DNA of 27,520 bases, from NCBI GenBank assembly GCA_009801015.1, contig VHZZ01003725.1:57908-85427 (forward strand). Reading direction: 5' to 3'. The notes under the pieces were generated by a model, which searched no databases, was not told where the DNA came from, and saw nothing but the letters and a program-made list of their open reading frames with translations. Positions 21,601-27,520 of the stretch are shown in pieces (position 1 is the first letter of the stretch; every line of letters begins with the position of its first letter). This stretch comes from Silene noctiflora (Eukaryota > Streptophyta > Magnoliopsida > Caryophyllales > Caryophyllaceae). Position numbers and translations under genes: made by a program.

Positions 21601-23451
21601 CTTTTATTTCTCTGAGCAGTTTTTCTAGTAAATGGAATTGTTTTTAGGACACTTAATCTTGTCCGCTTCTGCTTGTATAACTTCATCTTCCATTTGCGCA
21701 TCTCATTTTCTTTCCGTCTTCTCTTTCGATCTTGTGATTCTTTGTGTTTTTTCTTTCTGATCAGATACCATTTGAATTCTTTGGTACTTAGTGTAGAGTT
21801 TGCATGTATTCCACATATACTGCTACTGATGCAACCGTAACTGTCTTCTGCAGTTTTAGGGAATCTATATTAAACTTGACGGAACATGAAGATAAAAAGG
21901 TAACTCCCCCCTTTATCTAAAGAATTGAAACACTTTGTAATTTTGACACTTGAGGGGCACAATGGACATTATTGACCATTGATCAAGAAACCTGTCCTTT
22001 GAGGTTCTCTGGTAATAGCCTGTAATCAAACACCTCTGGTATCTGCCTATAAAAGAAACAGTTGAGCTGAGAGCCTGATACTAAGAGAGAACAATTTCAA
22101 ATTGAACATTGCGTAAAACACAAATTTTCATACAAGACGGTCATGTGATAATTTATAGCGAGTGGTGAGAATGACCCATATGGCCATATGAGGATTACGT
22201 GAGTTAGTGTGTTAATGCGTAGTTGGGTATATGGCGATGTTTATAAATGGGTTGTTCGCACATTATATTATTATATGAGACCAGCCTCCATGAGGAACTT
22301 AAAAACTAATAAAGGAAATAAAGTCACTATTCTCCTCCTAATATTTGGTTTCTCATTACTTATCTGCATAGGTTCATCAAATTGCACGAAACTTTCGGGA
22401 TAGGTGGATTCCTCGTCCCCTGAGAAACAAATATAATGTCATGGACAACGTTGATCGAAAGAGGGAGAGGGAGTTCAGCCGGAACTCAAATTGTAGCAAA
22501 TTTCCTGGAACTTATAATCAGCGGCGAGAGCAAGTTACAAGGATGCCAGAAACCAACGAGAATATGAAGCAATCGCCGTCAGTAAACAGTTCTTGCGACA
22601 CTAGATCCCCTGAGGCTTTTTCTCCACAATTAATTAATTTCCAGGCCATCATGAGCCGACCTCGCAAACGAAAGAGCAGATGGGACCAGCTAGCGGACCC
22701 CAAACCTCCTAAGCGGCAAGTCCTAAACCCTTTTTCACCTGACAAAATCAAAGCAAGCCCTAAACCCGAGTCAAGTAAAGAAGGCTGTAGTACGACAGAT
22801 GATCCGATGGAGAACTCTGAGGATGATGCTCCACCTGGGTTTTCTTGTCTGCAAAATGACGAAGTTTCCCCTCCAGGATTTCCATCTTCAATTCCTGCTC
22901 AGAACTCGCGCTCTTTGGAACCTGTGGTTTCTTTGGGTCTACTTCAGGAAAGATTCAATCCGGGTATACCTGTAGCATATGGCATCCCATTTTCCGTCTT
23001 ACAGCATTTTGGGTGCCATGAATCAGGAGCAGCGGATAGCTGGGAGATTGCTCCTTCTTTTCCCTTCAAACCCTTTCCACCACTTCCCCCGTATCCATGT
23101 GACAAAAATGCTCGCTTGAAACCGTGTCCTAGTGAAGGTGATGCTCAGGCGTGCCCAGGCCTGCCCAGCACATCAGGCCCGAGCCTGCCACACGCACCCA
23201 ACTCTGGTCCCACAAGTCAAAATATGTCACATCATGGAAGGGGTTCTTGGAATGGACCTGGGAGGAGATTCCATAAGCAGAAGAATCAAAGACCCCCATG
23301 GCTCCGTAATCTTGATGGGCGCAGTTTCAAGGGGCCCCACCCTAGAAATCGAGGATTTGACAGAAACTTGGAAAGTATAGTTTGCGGGCAGAATGGTCAG
23401 CATTTGGGTGATGTAAATCAAAGTTTAGATTGTGCAGGCGATTTTTATTAG
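6295..23451 (+). CDS. ASHH2: Histone H3K36 methyltransferase ASHH2/SDG8 (spliced, 17 coding exons)
   Basis: Coding exons by splice-site and phase reading: 6295-8341, 8921-9128, 10536-10693, 10797-10876, 11509-11640, 11732-11848, 12463-12555, 15127-15204, 17112-17168, 17594-18344, 18533-18588, 18752-18831, 19183-19265, 19349-19428, 21071-21150, 21854-21899, 22372-23451. They total 5226 nt (1741 residues plus stop), close to the Arabidopsis protein from memory (about 1760). Domain order: low-complexity N-terminus, CW (about 723-770), AWS (832-875), SET (about 876-1000), post-SET (1001-1023), C-terminal helical module (about 1260-1397) and proline-rich tail. In Arabidopsis this nuclear enzyme makes H3K36me2/me3, with roles in FLC expression and flowering time, branching, carotenoid and brassinosteroid responses. 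All introns are GT-AG and every junction keeps frame. ATG 6295 is chosen over the GTG just upstream. Confidence 0.95.
8921..9128 (+). CDS. ASHH2: ASHH2 coding exon 2: first half of CW zinc finger
   Basis: The acceptor ttgcag/gaaatc joins in phase to the previous exon. It encodes the start of the CW domain, [15 protein letters not shown], with zinc ligands C728 and C731 and aromatic-cage tryptophans W725 and W734. In ASHH2 the CW domain reads H3K4me1. The donor lies inside the Trp codon of NGKW (tg/gtaatg). The following 1407-bp intron (9129-10535) holds no feature that I can name. Confidence 0.93.
10536..10693 (+). CDS. ASHH2: ASHH2 coding exon 3: second half of CW zinc finger
   Basis: The acceptor ttaaag/gacttg restores the split Trp codon and continues [14 protein letters not shown], supplying the remaining zinc ligands C754 and C765. 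The rest of the exon is an acidic linker (QISDEEDG). The small intron that follows (10694-10796) is unremarkable. Confidence 0.93.
10797..10876 (+). CDS. ASHH2: ASHH2 coding exon 4: pre-AWS linker
   Basis: Twenty-seven residues including [15 protein letters not shown] match the conserved segment just before the AWS domain of plant ASHH2. The exon starts in phase 1 and ends in phase 0 at gatgag/gtttga. Confidence 0.9.
11175..11290 (+). mobile_element. tRNA-derived SINE-like sequence in intron 5
   Basis: A box-A-like stretch (tgggctagtggt, 11182-11193) is followed about 40 bases later by a box-B-like stretch (gctcaaacctt, 11225-11235). This is the spacing of the internal Pol III promoter of plant tRNA-derived SINEs. 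Box B departs from the ggttcaaacc consensus, no clear 3' tail or target duplication is seen, and the copy is probably decayed. Confidence 0.4.
11509..11640 (+). CDS. ASHH2: ASHH2 coding exon 5: AWS domain
   Basis: Exactly 44 codons, phase 0 at both ends, encode the whole AWS (associated with SET) zinc-binding domain, residues 832-875. It carries eight cysteines (C835, C837, C847, C851, C860, C865, C867, C871) within VMVCHCK...[15 protein letters not shown]...[11 protein letters not shown] binds zinc and packs against SET in the SET2 group. Confidence 0.95.
11732..11848 (+). CDS. ASHH2: ASHH2 coding exon 6: SET domain start
   Basis: Residues 876-914 include [16 protein letters not shown], where G893-Y-G895 forms part of the S-adenosylmethionine site, and the conserved IEYVGE strand. 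The exon is phase 0 at both ends. Confidence 0.95.
11926..11975. repeat. CCCCAAG heptamer minisatellite in intron 7
   Basis: Six perfect 7-base units plus a partial one occur within intron 7 (11849-12462), just after an 'actccctcc' motif (11903-11911) of the kind found at plant MITE ends. The unit resembles but is not the plant telomere repeat CCCTAAA. Confidence 0.95.
12463..12555 (+). CDS. ASHH2: ASHH2 coding exon 7: SET domain, central part
   Basis: Residues 915-945, phase 0 at both ends, include [18 protein letters not shown] and [11 protein letters not shown]. This matches the SET-I insert and following strand of ASHH2 and SET2 proteins. Confidence 0.95.
12618..12659. repeat. (AT)21 microsatellite in intron 8
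   Basis: Uninterrupted AT dinucleotides of 42 bp lie 63 bases into the 2571-bp intron 8 (12556-15126). Confidence 0.97.
13360..13720. repeat. Region with repeated 'gcgcct' phrases in intron 8
   Basis: Phrases such as cgcctcggtgcgtc (13400), gtgcgcctagtgtc (13614), catgcgccttcgtc (13636) and gcgcctcacgcc (13691) recur in about 300 bp. This pattern is seen in plant intronic repeats. It adjoins the LINE remnant, but its own boundaries and class are not resolved. Confidence 0.35.
13690..14440 (-). mobile_element. Antisense LINE ORF2 C-terminal remnant in intron 8
   Basis: Translating the minus strand from right to left gives, in order, pieces typical of the end of plant L1-type ORF2: [11 protein letters not shown] (about 14430), [37 protein letters not shown] (zf-RVT start, about 14150), [11 protein letters not shown] (about 14010) and [16 protein letters not shown] (about 13900). 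The pieces lie in different frames with several stops, so it is old and dead. Reverse transcriptase proper is absent. It lies antisense to ASHH2, between the exons of the SET core, and probably accounts for much of the intron's length. Confidence 0.75.
14534..14602 (-). repeat. Partial copy of the SINE-associated repeat found in intron 15
   Basis: The stretch ctgctttatt...gaatcaaac...ctctgactccatcagaaac aligns by eye with 19643-19715 and 19857-19930, in the same orientation, with more divergence. It is a decayed 5' part of the repeat described there. Confidence 0.45.
15127..15204 (+). CDS. ASHH2: ASHH2 coding exon 8: SET core with NHSC motif
   Basis: Residues 946-971, phase 0 at both ends, carry the catalytic-core motif [11 protein letters not shown], with N960-H961-S962-C963 contributing to cofactor binding and the pseudoknot. 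This 26-codon exon is flanked by introns of 2571 and 1907 bp. Confidence 0.95.
15659..16018 (+). repeat. ~180-bp tandem duplication in intron 9
   Basis: Two units (about 15659-15838 and 15839-16018) share long blocks such as tttgaataggtttaagatgt and taatgag(t/t)(g/t)ctgtctggtaagg, and both end with gtttatgctc. Divergence is low but clearly present, so the duplication is real and not very recent. It lies in the 1907-bp intron 9 (15205-17111), where I see no other named element. Confidence 0.85.
17112..17168 (+). CDS. ASHH2: ASHH2 coding exon 9: SET strand [12 protein letters not shown]
   Basis: A 19-codon exon (residues 972-990), phase 0 at both ends, encodes [19 protein letters not shown]. 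It matches the conserved segment between the NHSC and FDYNY motifs. It is easy to miss by ORF scanning, but the acceptor (aaaacag/tgggta) and donor (agaaag/gtatgt) are good and the SET fold needs it. Confidence 0.93.
17594..18344 (+). CDS. ASHH2: ASHH2 coding exon 10: SET end, post-SET and acidic linker
   Basis: The exon opens [15 protein letters not shown], with the catalytic-tyrosine motif F996-D-Y-N-Y1000, followed by post-[16 protein letters not shown] (C1011, C1013, C1018), which binds zinc with the SET cysteine C963. The remaining ~215 residues are an acidic, serine-rich linker with a basic patch ([19 protein letters not shown]) before the donor ggag/gtacat. The 425-bp intron before it shows nothing notable. 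Confidence 0.95.
18533..18588 (+). CDS. ASHH2: ASHH2 coding exon 11
   Basis: Nineteen residues ([19 protein letters not shown], 1241-1259) join in phase 1 to the previous exon. They bridge the disordered linker and the helical C-terminal module. Confidence 0.85.
18752..18831 (+). CDS. ASHH2: ASHH2 coding exon 12: start of helical C-terminal module
   Basis: The exon encodes [20 protein letters not shown] and the residues that follow, through residue 1285. It begins in phase 0 and ends in phase 2 (atccagag/gtttgt). The leucine-rich stretch looks like a helix of the module that continues in the next four exons. Confidence 0.87.
18925..19000 (+). mobile_element. SINE 3' end in intron 13
   Basis: A gatgatgatgattgatgatag run leads into agctgacccaaattaatttg and agattaaggct, then a (TTG/TTA)-type tail near 18985-19000. 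The order matches the common plant SINE 3' tail ending in TTG repeats. The 5' part with box A/B is not clear, so the copy is likely truncated. Confidence 0.5.
19183..19265 (+). CDS. ASHH2: ASHH2 coding exon 13
   Basis: The exon encodes [18 protein letters not shown] and VLLDIISKN (to about residue 1313), amphipathic helical sequence of the C-terminal module. The phase 2 entry and phase 1 exit agree with the neighbouring exons. Confidence 0.88.
19349..19428 (+). CDS. ASHH2: ASHH2 coding exon 14
   Basis: The exon encodes [20 protein letters not shown] and ILRKLLK (to residue 1340). The pattern of a hydrophobic helix then a basic linker then '[12 protein letters not shown]' resembles the core of TFIIS-N (LW) type domains. 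Confidence 0.9.
19448..19720 (-). mobile_element. SINE copy 1 in intron 15
   Basis: Read on the minus strand, it carries the familiar plant SINE 3' half: aatcggaaacaatctctttg, then gactgcgtaagtgcgtacat, then ccgaccccc and ttaccccgcaatt, ending in a tgttgttgt tail near 19450. The tail lies close to the donor of exon 14. Its 5' half shares the repeat with the second copy. The 1642-bp intron 15 (19429-21070) shows no other named element apart from these copies. Confidence 0.6.
19725..19935 (-). mobile_element. SINE copy 2 in intron 15, with perfect hairpin
   Basis: A second copy sits in tandem (offset about 214 bp) and shares gaaggagtggta, agtagaaagaag and tttagtgagcca with copy 1, plus the aacagtctctttgtgttgct part of the SINE body. 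It lacks the 3' end seen in copy 1. It holds a perfect 11-bp inverted repeat (19882-19892 and 19904-19914, arm ggaaccaaaga) with an 11-base loop. Confidence 0.55.
21071..21150 (+). CDS. ASHH2: ASHH2 coding exon 15
   Basis: The exon encodes [20 protein letters not shown] and the residues through 1366, continuing the helix begun in exon 14. The acceptor ttccag/gtatta and donor ggagag/gtaagc are strong. Confidence 0.92.
21435..21500. mobile_element. MITE-type terminal motif in intron 16
   Basis: The sequence tactccctctgttctttagt (21436-21455) is close to the 'ctccctccgtc' terminal repeat of many plant Stowaway/mariner-like MITEs. The opposite terminus was not found in intron 16 (21151-21853), so only one end may survive. 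Confidence 0.4.
21854..21899 (+). CDS. ASHH2: ASHH2 coding exon 16
   Basis: A 46-nt exon restores the split Ser codon and encodes [15 protein letters not shown] (to residue 1382). It is too short for ORF scanning but is required in frame; the acceptor is tctgcag/ttttag and the donor aaaaag/gtaact. Confidence 0.9.
22110..22310. repeat. Dispersed-repeat-like segment in intron 17
   Basis: The segment contains tacaagacggtcatgtgat at its left and tatgagaccagcctcc at its right (22274-22289). It resembles the gagacc/ggtctc-bearing repeats common in some Caryophyllales genomes. The ends are weakly inverted and no boundary is certain. Confidence 0.3.
22372..23451 (+). CDS. ASHH2: ASHH2 last coding exon: module end and proline-rich tail
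   Basis: The exon begins [15 protein letters not shown] (1383-1397), which closes the helical module, then continues in one frame to TAG at 23449-23451. The tail has a basic [11 protein letters not shown] motif, two PPGF motifs (starting about residues 1536 and 1549), a proline-rich run ([13 protein letters not shown]) and a Gly/Arg-rich end ([14 protein letters not shown]). PPGF is the known ligand type for GYF domains, so a GYF partner is possible (inference). The Met at 22441 is internal and not a separate start. Confidence 0.93.
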   Translation, partial: VHQIARNFRDRWIPRPLRNKYNVMDNVDRKREREFSRNSNCSKFPGTYNQRREQVTRMPETNENMKQSPSVNSSCDTRSPEAFSPQLINFQAIMSRPRKRKSRWDQLADPKPPKRQVLNPFSPDKIKASPKPESSKEGCSTTDDPMENSEDDAPPGFSCLQNDEVSPPGFPSSIPAQNSRSLEPVVSLGLLQERFNPGIPVAYGIPFSVLQHFGCHESGAADSWEIAPSFPFKPFPPLPPYPCDKNARLKPCPSEGDAQACPGLPSTSGPSLPHAPNSGPTSQNMSHHGRGSWNGPGRRFHKQKNQRPPWLRNLDGRSFKGPHPRNRGFDRNLESIVCGQNGQHLGDVNQSLDCAGDFY

Positions 23452-23985
23452 GAGTTTATAGTGTCAAAGTTCATTGATTTTACAGGAAAAAAATCTCTTA
23501 GGCTTTTCCATTTCTTGTCATTTTTCTTCAAAATCTTTCTGACCTTTGCCGTCATAAAGAATTCTGCTGATACATATAGGTGAGGGTTGAGATCATACAA
23601 GTGAAGGAAATCGATACTGGGCTCTGTCCATCCTTTTGATAGAGGTAGGGGTTGCTTTTCCGGTTATCGGGCGACTAAATTATGTGATCAAACGACTGTG
23701 TTTGGTCTAAAATTTTTCTGAATGATATTATTGTAAACCAGCTTTATCTATACCAAACAGTGGAATTCTAAAGATGAAATTGAAATTACATTTGCGGTTT
23801 TTCGGCAGTCTTTATATGGCAATCAGTGGAGTAACTCATCCTCTCTCTTGATTATATAAACTTTATATGAACTCAAGGTTGTAGCTGCCATAGAAAGGCA
23901 AGTAGTTGGGACTATGCAAGGCCGGAAGTGTCGAACATTGTAGAAATGACCCTGATCACGTTAATCTTGTTGTACTCATTCTCCT
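23452..23985 (+). other. ASHH2 3' UTR and downstream flank
   Basis: AT-rich DNA follows the stop. No canonical AATAAA stands out, so the polyadenylation site cannot be placed; TTGTAA-like and AT-rich elements near 23720-23760 are possible. No further gene is seen. Confidence 0.5.
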
Positions 23986-23988
23986 TAT

Positions 23989-24096
23989 GGGAGTTTGGAA
24001 ATTAAGAATTCTAGGAGGGTGGTATGGGAGTTTGGAAATTAAGAATTCTAGGAGGGTGGTATGGAGTATGGAGTATGGAGTATGGAGTATGGAGTT
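23989..24096 (+). repeat. 37-bp tandem duplicate plus GGAGTAT heptamers
   Basis: Two identical 37-bp units (23989-24025, 24026-24062; each starts gggagtttggaaattaagaa and ends gtggtat) run directly into four perfect ggagtat heptamers (24063-24090) and a partial fifth. The heptamer appears to have grown from the 'ggtatgggagt' junction of the larger unit. Confidence 0.95.
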
Positions 24097-24186
24097 GAAA
24101 CTTATTGCTTGATTCCTAATATTTGCTCCCTTTGTGGATTAATCCAGAATTAGGAACTAAATCAATTATTAGATATTTTATCGATT

Positions 24187-24590
24187 CACCCCTACTGCAG
24201 CCACCACCCAACACCCTGCCCAAGCCACCCCTCCGCCACCCAACCACCTCACCTTCCCTCCTGATGCACCGCCGCTCGCCGGACTTGCCCTATGTCCTAC
24301 ATGCCCAGATCCGCCCTCCTCTCCCCCACTTACCTCAGGCCAGACCCGCCCCCACCCACCTAAACCCGCCAACGGCAGCCACTCCCACCACCTACCCATA
24401 ATCGCCCCTCCCTCATCCAAACCTACTAGACTCGCACTCCCCTCTTCGACATGCCTAGATCCCAACCGCAAGATCCCCTCGCGGCCACCTGAAACCCCCT
24501 TGCACCGTCCCCACCCTTGCCCCTCCGCCACCATCAGCCCCCATCTCTGCCACTCCCGCCTACCCTATCAACCCTATTTTTCATAACCCC
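24187..24590. other. C-rich, G-poor island
   Basis: About 400 bp made largely of CCACC, CCGCC and CCTCC words with few G on this strand stands out in AT-rich surroundings. Both strands show open frames (proline-rich on +, glycine-rich on -) that come from the base skew. I find no domain, splice pattern or start context for a gene. It could be a fragment carried by a mobile element or a decayed GC-rich 5' region. Confidence 0.55.
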
Positions 24591-24917
24591 CAATTTTACT
24601 AACACTAATTTAATTTATTTAACTTAATTGATGCAAAATAATTAATGCAAAACAAATAATGCTAGAATTCTTGTTAATATAATAAAAAAAATACTTGATT
24701 AAATAATTTGTTGAAATTTGATTAATCTTGTGAGGATAAGTAAAAAGAGAGAATTTGTTTCTTTGTTTCTAGAGTAAGGGCAATGTGTGGAAAAGTTATG
24801 GCAGGATTGAGTAAAATTCGACTATAAATGAGCAATGACGTTTTCTTTGTACGAACTTTTGTTGTAGTAATATAAAGTCCAAGAATATTGTCGAAAGATT
24901 TTAAGAGGAAAATTTTC

Positions 24918-25062
24918 ATTTAGGATACCTGAAGTTTGACAAAATTTCAATTTGGGTGTCTGAGGTTTAAGTAATTTCAGTTTGGGTACCTCAGGTTTAA
25001 ATAAATTTTCACTTTGGGTGCCTAAGGTTTGATGAGGCCCATTTAGGGTGCCTAAGGTTTTT
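24918..25062 (+). repeat. Five-unit degenerate ~32-bp repeat ('gggtgcctaaggttt')
   Basis: Successive units start ggatacctgaagttt, gggtgtctgaggttt, gggtacctcaggttt, gggtgcctaaggttt and gggtgcctaaggttt, spaced about 30-35 bases with a-rich then t-rich spacers. Such arrays occur at the ends of some plant mobile elements. The rest of 24591-25410 is AT-rich with no recognisable feature. Confidence 0.75.
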
Positions 25063-25411
25063 CTTTTGTATTATTTTAGATACTTTTGATTCAAAATAAT
25101 TCACTTGTCTTTTTAAATATTAATATGAAAAAGTAATTAAACTTAATTAATTAAAAATATGTTTTTTTAAAACAAAAAATTCATGTTATGGTTTGCTAGA
25201 TATTTTATATTAACAATATTCTTAATTTTAAATCAAATCACTAATTTTTTTTTTCTTCAAAAAATTGATAAGTTTTAAATTTTTTAAATAAGTTAAATGG
25301 TTTCAAAATAAATTAGACATATAAGTGCAATGTGATTCAGACTTATTGTAAAAAGGGTGACCCAATATTCATGTAAAATCTATTCGTAATTAAATATCAC
25401 TTTAAATAAGA

Positions 25412-27520
25412 CTTGTTTTGCTGATGTGGAGAATAGTACAAAGATCACTGGTGCACTTCTTGAGCATATTCAGAAAGTCTTGAACTTAAAGCCTGGGAAT
25501 GTGGAGCTGATTCAGCAGGAAATGGAAGTTGCCCATGAATTTAGAGCATTACAGAATGCAAGAGACAAATTCTTAATTCAGAAAGCAAAGATTCAATGGT
25601 CTCTTGAAGGGGACCTAAATACTTTATATTTTCATAAGGATATCAAGAAGAGAATTTTGTAAAATAAAGTAATAAATATTGAGGATATCAATAGGAAAGT
25701 ATGCACTGATGGGGATCAGATTCAAGATGCTTTTCTAACTTATTATAGAGATTTATTGGGTTCTAATAAGGATACAATGCCAGTGAATAAAGCAGTTGTC
25801 AGGAGAGGACAATGCTATACAGATGATCATTGTGCCATACTTTCCAGACCTGTTACTAAGGATGAAGTCAAACAATGTATGTTTAGCATCCCTAAGGACA
25901 AATATCCTGGGCCAGATGGGTATACCAGCCAGTTCTACAGGGATGCTTGGGATATTGTGGGAGATGAGGTTTGTACTGCTGTGATTGATTTCTTTGAGAG
26001 TGGCAAACTACTGACTCAAATAAATGCTACTTAAATAACCTTGATCCCAAAAGTTGACAGACCGGTCAGTGTCAAACAATTTAGGCCAATTGCTTGCTGC
26101 AATGTGATTTATAAAACTATATCCAAGATATTTTGTTCAAGATTGGCCTTGGTTCTTCCAGATATTATCAGCAGAAATCAGGGGCCATTTATAAAAGGCA
26201 GGAGTATCCTTGAGAATATTCTCATATGCCAAGATCTGGTAAGGCTTTATAAAAGGAGTAATGCATCTCCCAGATGTATGTTTAAGATGGATTTGCAGAA
26301 AGCATATGACTCTATTGAATGGAAGTTCATTGATTAATTATTAGAGGCATTGTGCTTCCCTGAGAAAATATGGAATCTTATAATGAGGTGTGTGACTACA
26401 CCTAATTATACTCTGAATTTAAATGGTGCAAGCTTTGGATACTTTCCTGGTTATAGGGGATTGAGGCAAGGAGACCCAATATCTCCTATGTTGTTCACAA
26501 TTTGTATGGAATACTTAACTAGGGTGCTTAATTTTGACACTAATAAATGGCATTTTAGGTATCCCCCTCTCTGCAATGCAATCAAATTGAATCATCTGCT
26601 GTTTGCAGATGACTTATTGTTATTCTGTAAACGGGATACTAGATCAATCATGTTTCTGCTTAGGGCTCTTGCAACCTTCTCTGCCACTTCTGGGTTACAA
26701 GTTAACAAAGCAAAATCTGAAGTGGTGTTTGCTGAGGTAGGAGATACTATCAGAGGGGATATCCTACAGGTCTCTGGATTTCAGGAAGGGACACTGCCCT
26801 TTAATACCTAGGGATTCCAATTCAAGCAGGAATGATAACTAGGCAGGATGCAAATATTTTGGTGGAAAAGGTGGTTGTTAGGGTGAGAAGTTTGGGGGCA
26901 AGGAAGTTGAGCTATGCAGGAAGACTAGTACTCATTAATTCTGTGCTGAACACTTTGCACAATTATTGGGCATCAATTTTCCTTATTCCTAAAGCTGTTA
27001 TCAACAAAATTGTTGTAGTGTATAGGAATTATCTCTGGAATGGGGGCACTGAATACCAGAGAGCTCCATTAGTGGCATGGCATAAGGTCTGTTTCAGCAA
27101 ATAGGAAGGTGGATTGGGTGTAAAACAGGCTGAGATATGGAATATGGCAACTGTTGGTAAATTGGTGCACTGGTTATACATGAAAGCAGATGGATTATGG
27201 GTTCAGTGGATTGACCATGTCTATTTAAAAGGGGAAGCTTGGAATGATTATGAACCTCCACCAGATTCCAATTGGAACTGGGGGAATATTTGTAAAATCA
27301 AGCAGAAGATGAAAGCTGGCTATGTGAATGACACTTGGATAGCTGATGCTAATTGCTAAGGGCTATTCTATAGGCTCTGGTTATCGTTGGTTGCAGGGTG
27401 TGCACCCCCGTGTTAGTTGGTATGTTGAGATTTGGGATGGTTGGTGTATCCCAAAGCATTCTTTTATAGGTTGGTTGATTAAAAATGAAGCTCTAAACAC
27501 AAGATCAAAAATATTTGCTA
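25412..27520 (+). mobile_element. 5'-truncated, decayed L1-type LINE ORF2 (runs off right edge)
   Basis: Reverse-transcriptase order is clear: KIQWSLEGDLNTLYFH, PGPDGYTSQFYRDAW (25909), LIPKVDRPVSVKQFRPIACC (26041), KMDLQKAYDSIEW, GLRQGDPISPMLF and the catalytic FADD box (26602-26613), then the zf-RVT region with WDGWCIPKHSFIGWLI near 27440. The endonuclease half and ORF1 are absent, as expected from 5' truncation during retrotransposition. In-frame stops occur at 25660, 26032, 26335 and 27102, with frame changes near 26805 and 27357, so it is inactive. The 3' end and poly-A lie beyond the window. It is the same superfamily as the intron 8 remnant but much better preserved. Confidence 0.92.

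Noticed and set aside
22441-23451. A separate 336-residue gene starting at ATG 22441
   Set aside because: The frame is open upstream to a good acceptor at 22371 and encodes [15 protein letters not shown] in phase with exon 16. It is the last exon of ASHH2.
24123-24534. Proline-rich (+) and glycine-rich (-) ORFs in the C-rich island
   Set aside because: Both strands are open at once because of extreme base skew. There is no domain or plausible start context.

Overview
The window looks like nuclear DNA of a flowering plant, probably a eudicot. It is AT-rich, holds one large gene with GT-AG introns, and carries plant-type Ty3/gypsy, LINE, SINE and small TIR elements. Some repeat motifs (for example the 'tacaagacggtc' type near 22120) recall Caryophyllales, but the species cannot be fixed from sequence alone.

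Layout. (1) 1-1815: the 3' part of a broken Ty3/gypsy retrotransposon fossil (integrase end plus a probable 3' LTR). (2) 1815-5690: a repeat-rich AT spacer. It has two Helitron-like hairpin/CTAG termini, a (TG)9/G26 tract, a 1-kb element with ~305-bp terminal inverted repeats, three copies of an 89-bp repeat (two of them around a single N, probably an assembly join), and a degenerate ~130-bp tandem repeat. (3) ~5740-23451: one gene on the + strand, the histone H3K36 methyltransferase ASHH2 (SDG8/EFS). It has an untranslated leader exon and 17 coding exons that splice into an uninterrupted 1741-residue protein with CW, AWS, SET and post-SET domains and a helical C-terminal module. Its introns hold an antisense LINE remnant, SINE copies, a MITE edge, microsatellites and local duplications. 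(4) 23452-25410: 3' flank with short tandem repeats, a strongly C-rich island and a five-unit degenerate repeat. (5) ~25412-27520: a 5'-truncated, decayed LINE ORF2 that runs off the right edge.

Only ASHH2 looks like a functional host gene. All phase-checked splice junctions keep the frame, and the domain order matches the plant family, so the gene appears intact despite the repeats in its introns. I see no convincing undescribed system. The most useful leads are the probable assembly join near 3011, the inverted-repeat element with an unrecognised internal fragment, the uORF in the ASHH2 leader, and the TFIIS-N-like C-terminal module of ASHH2.
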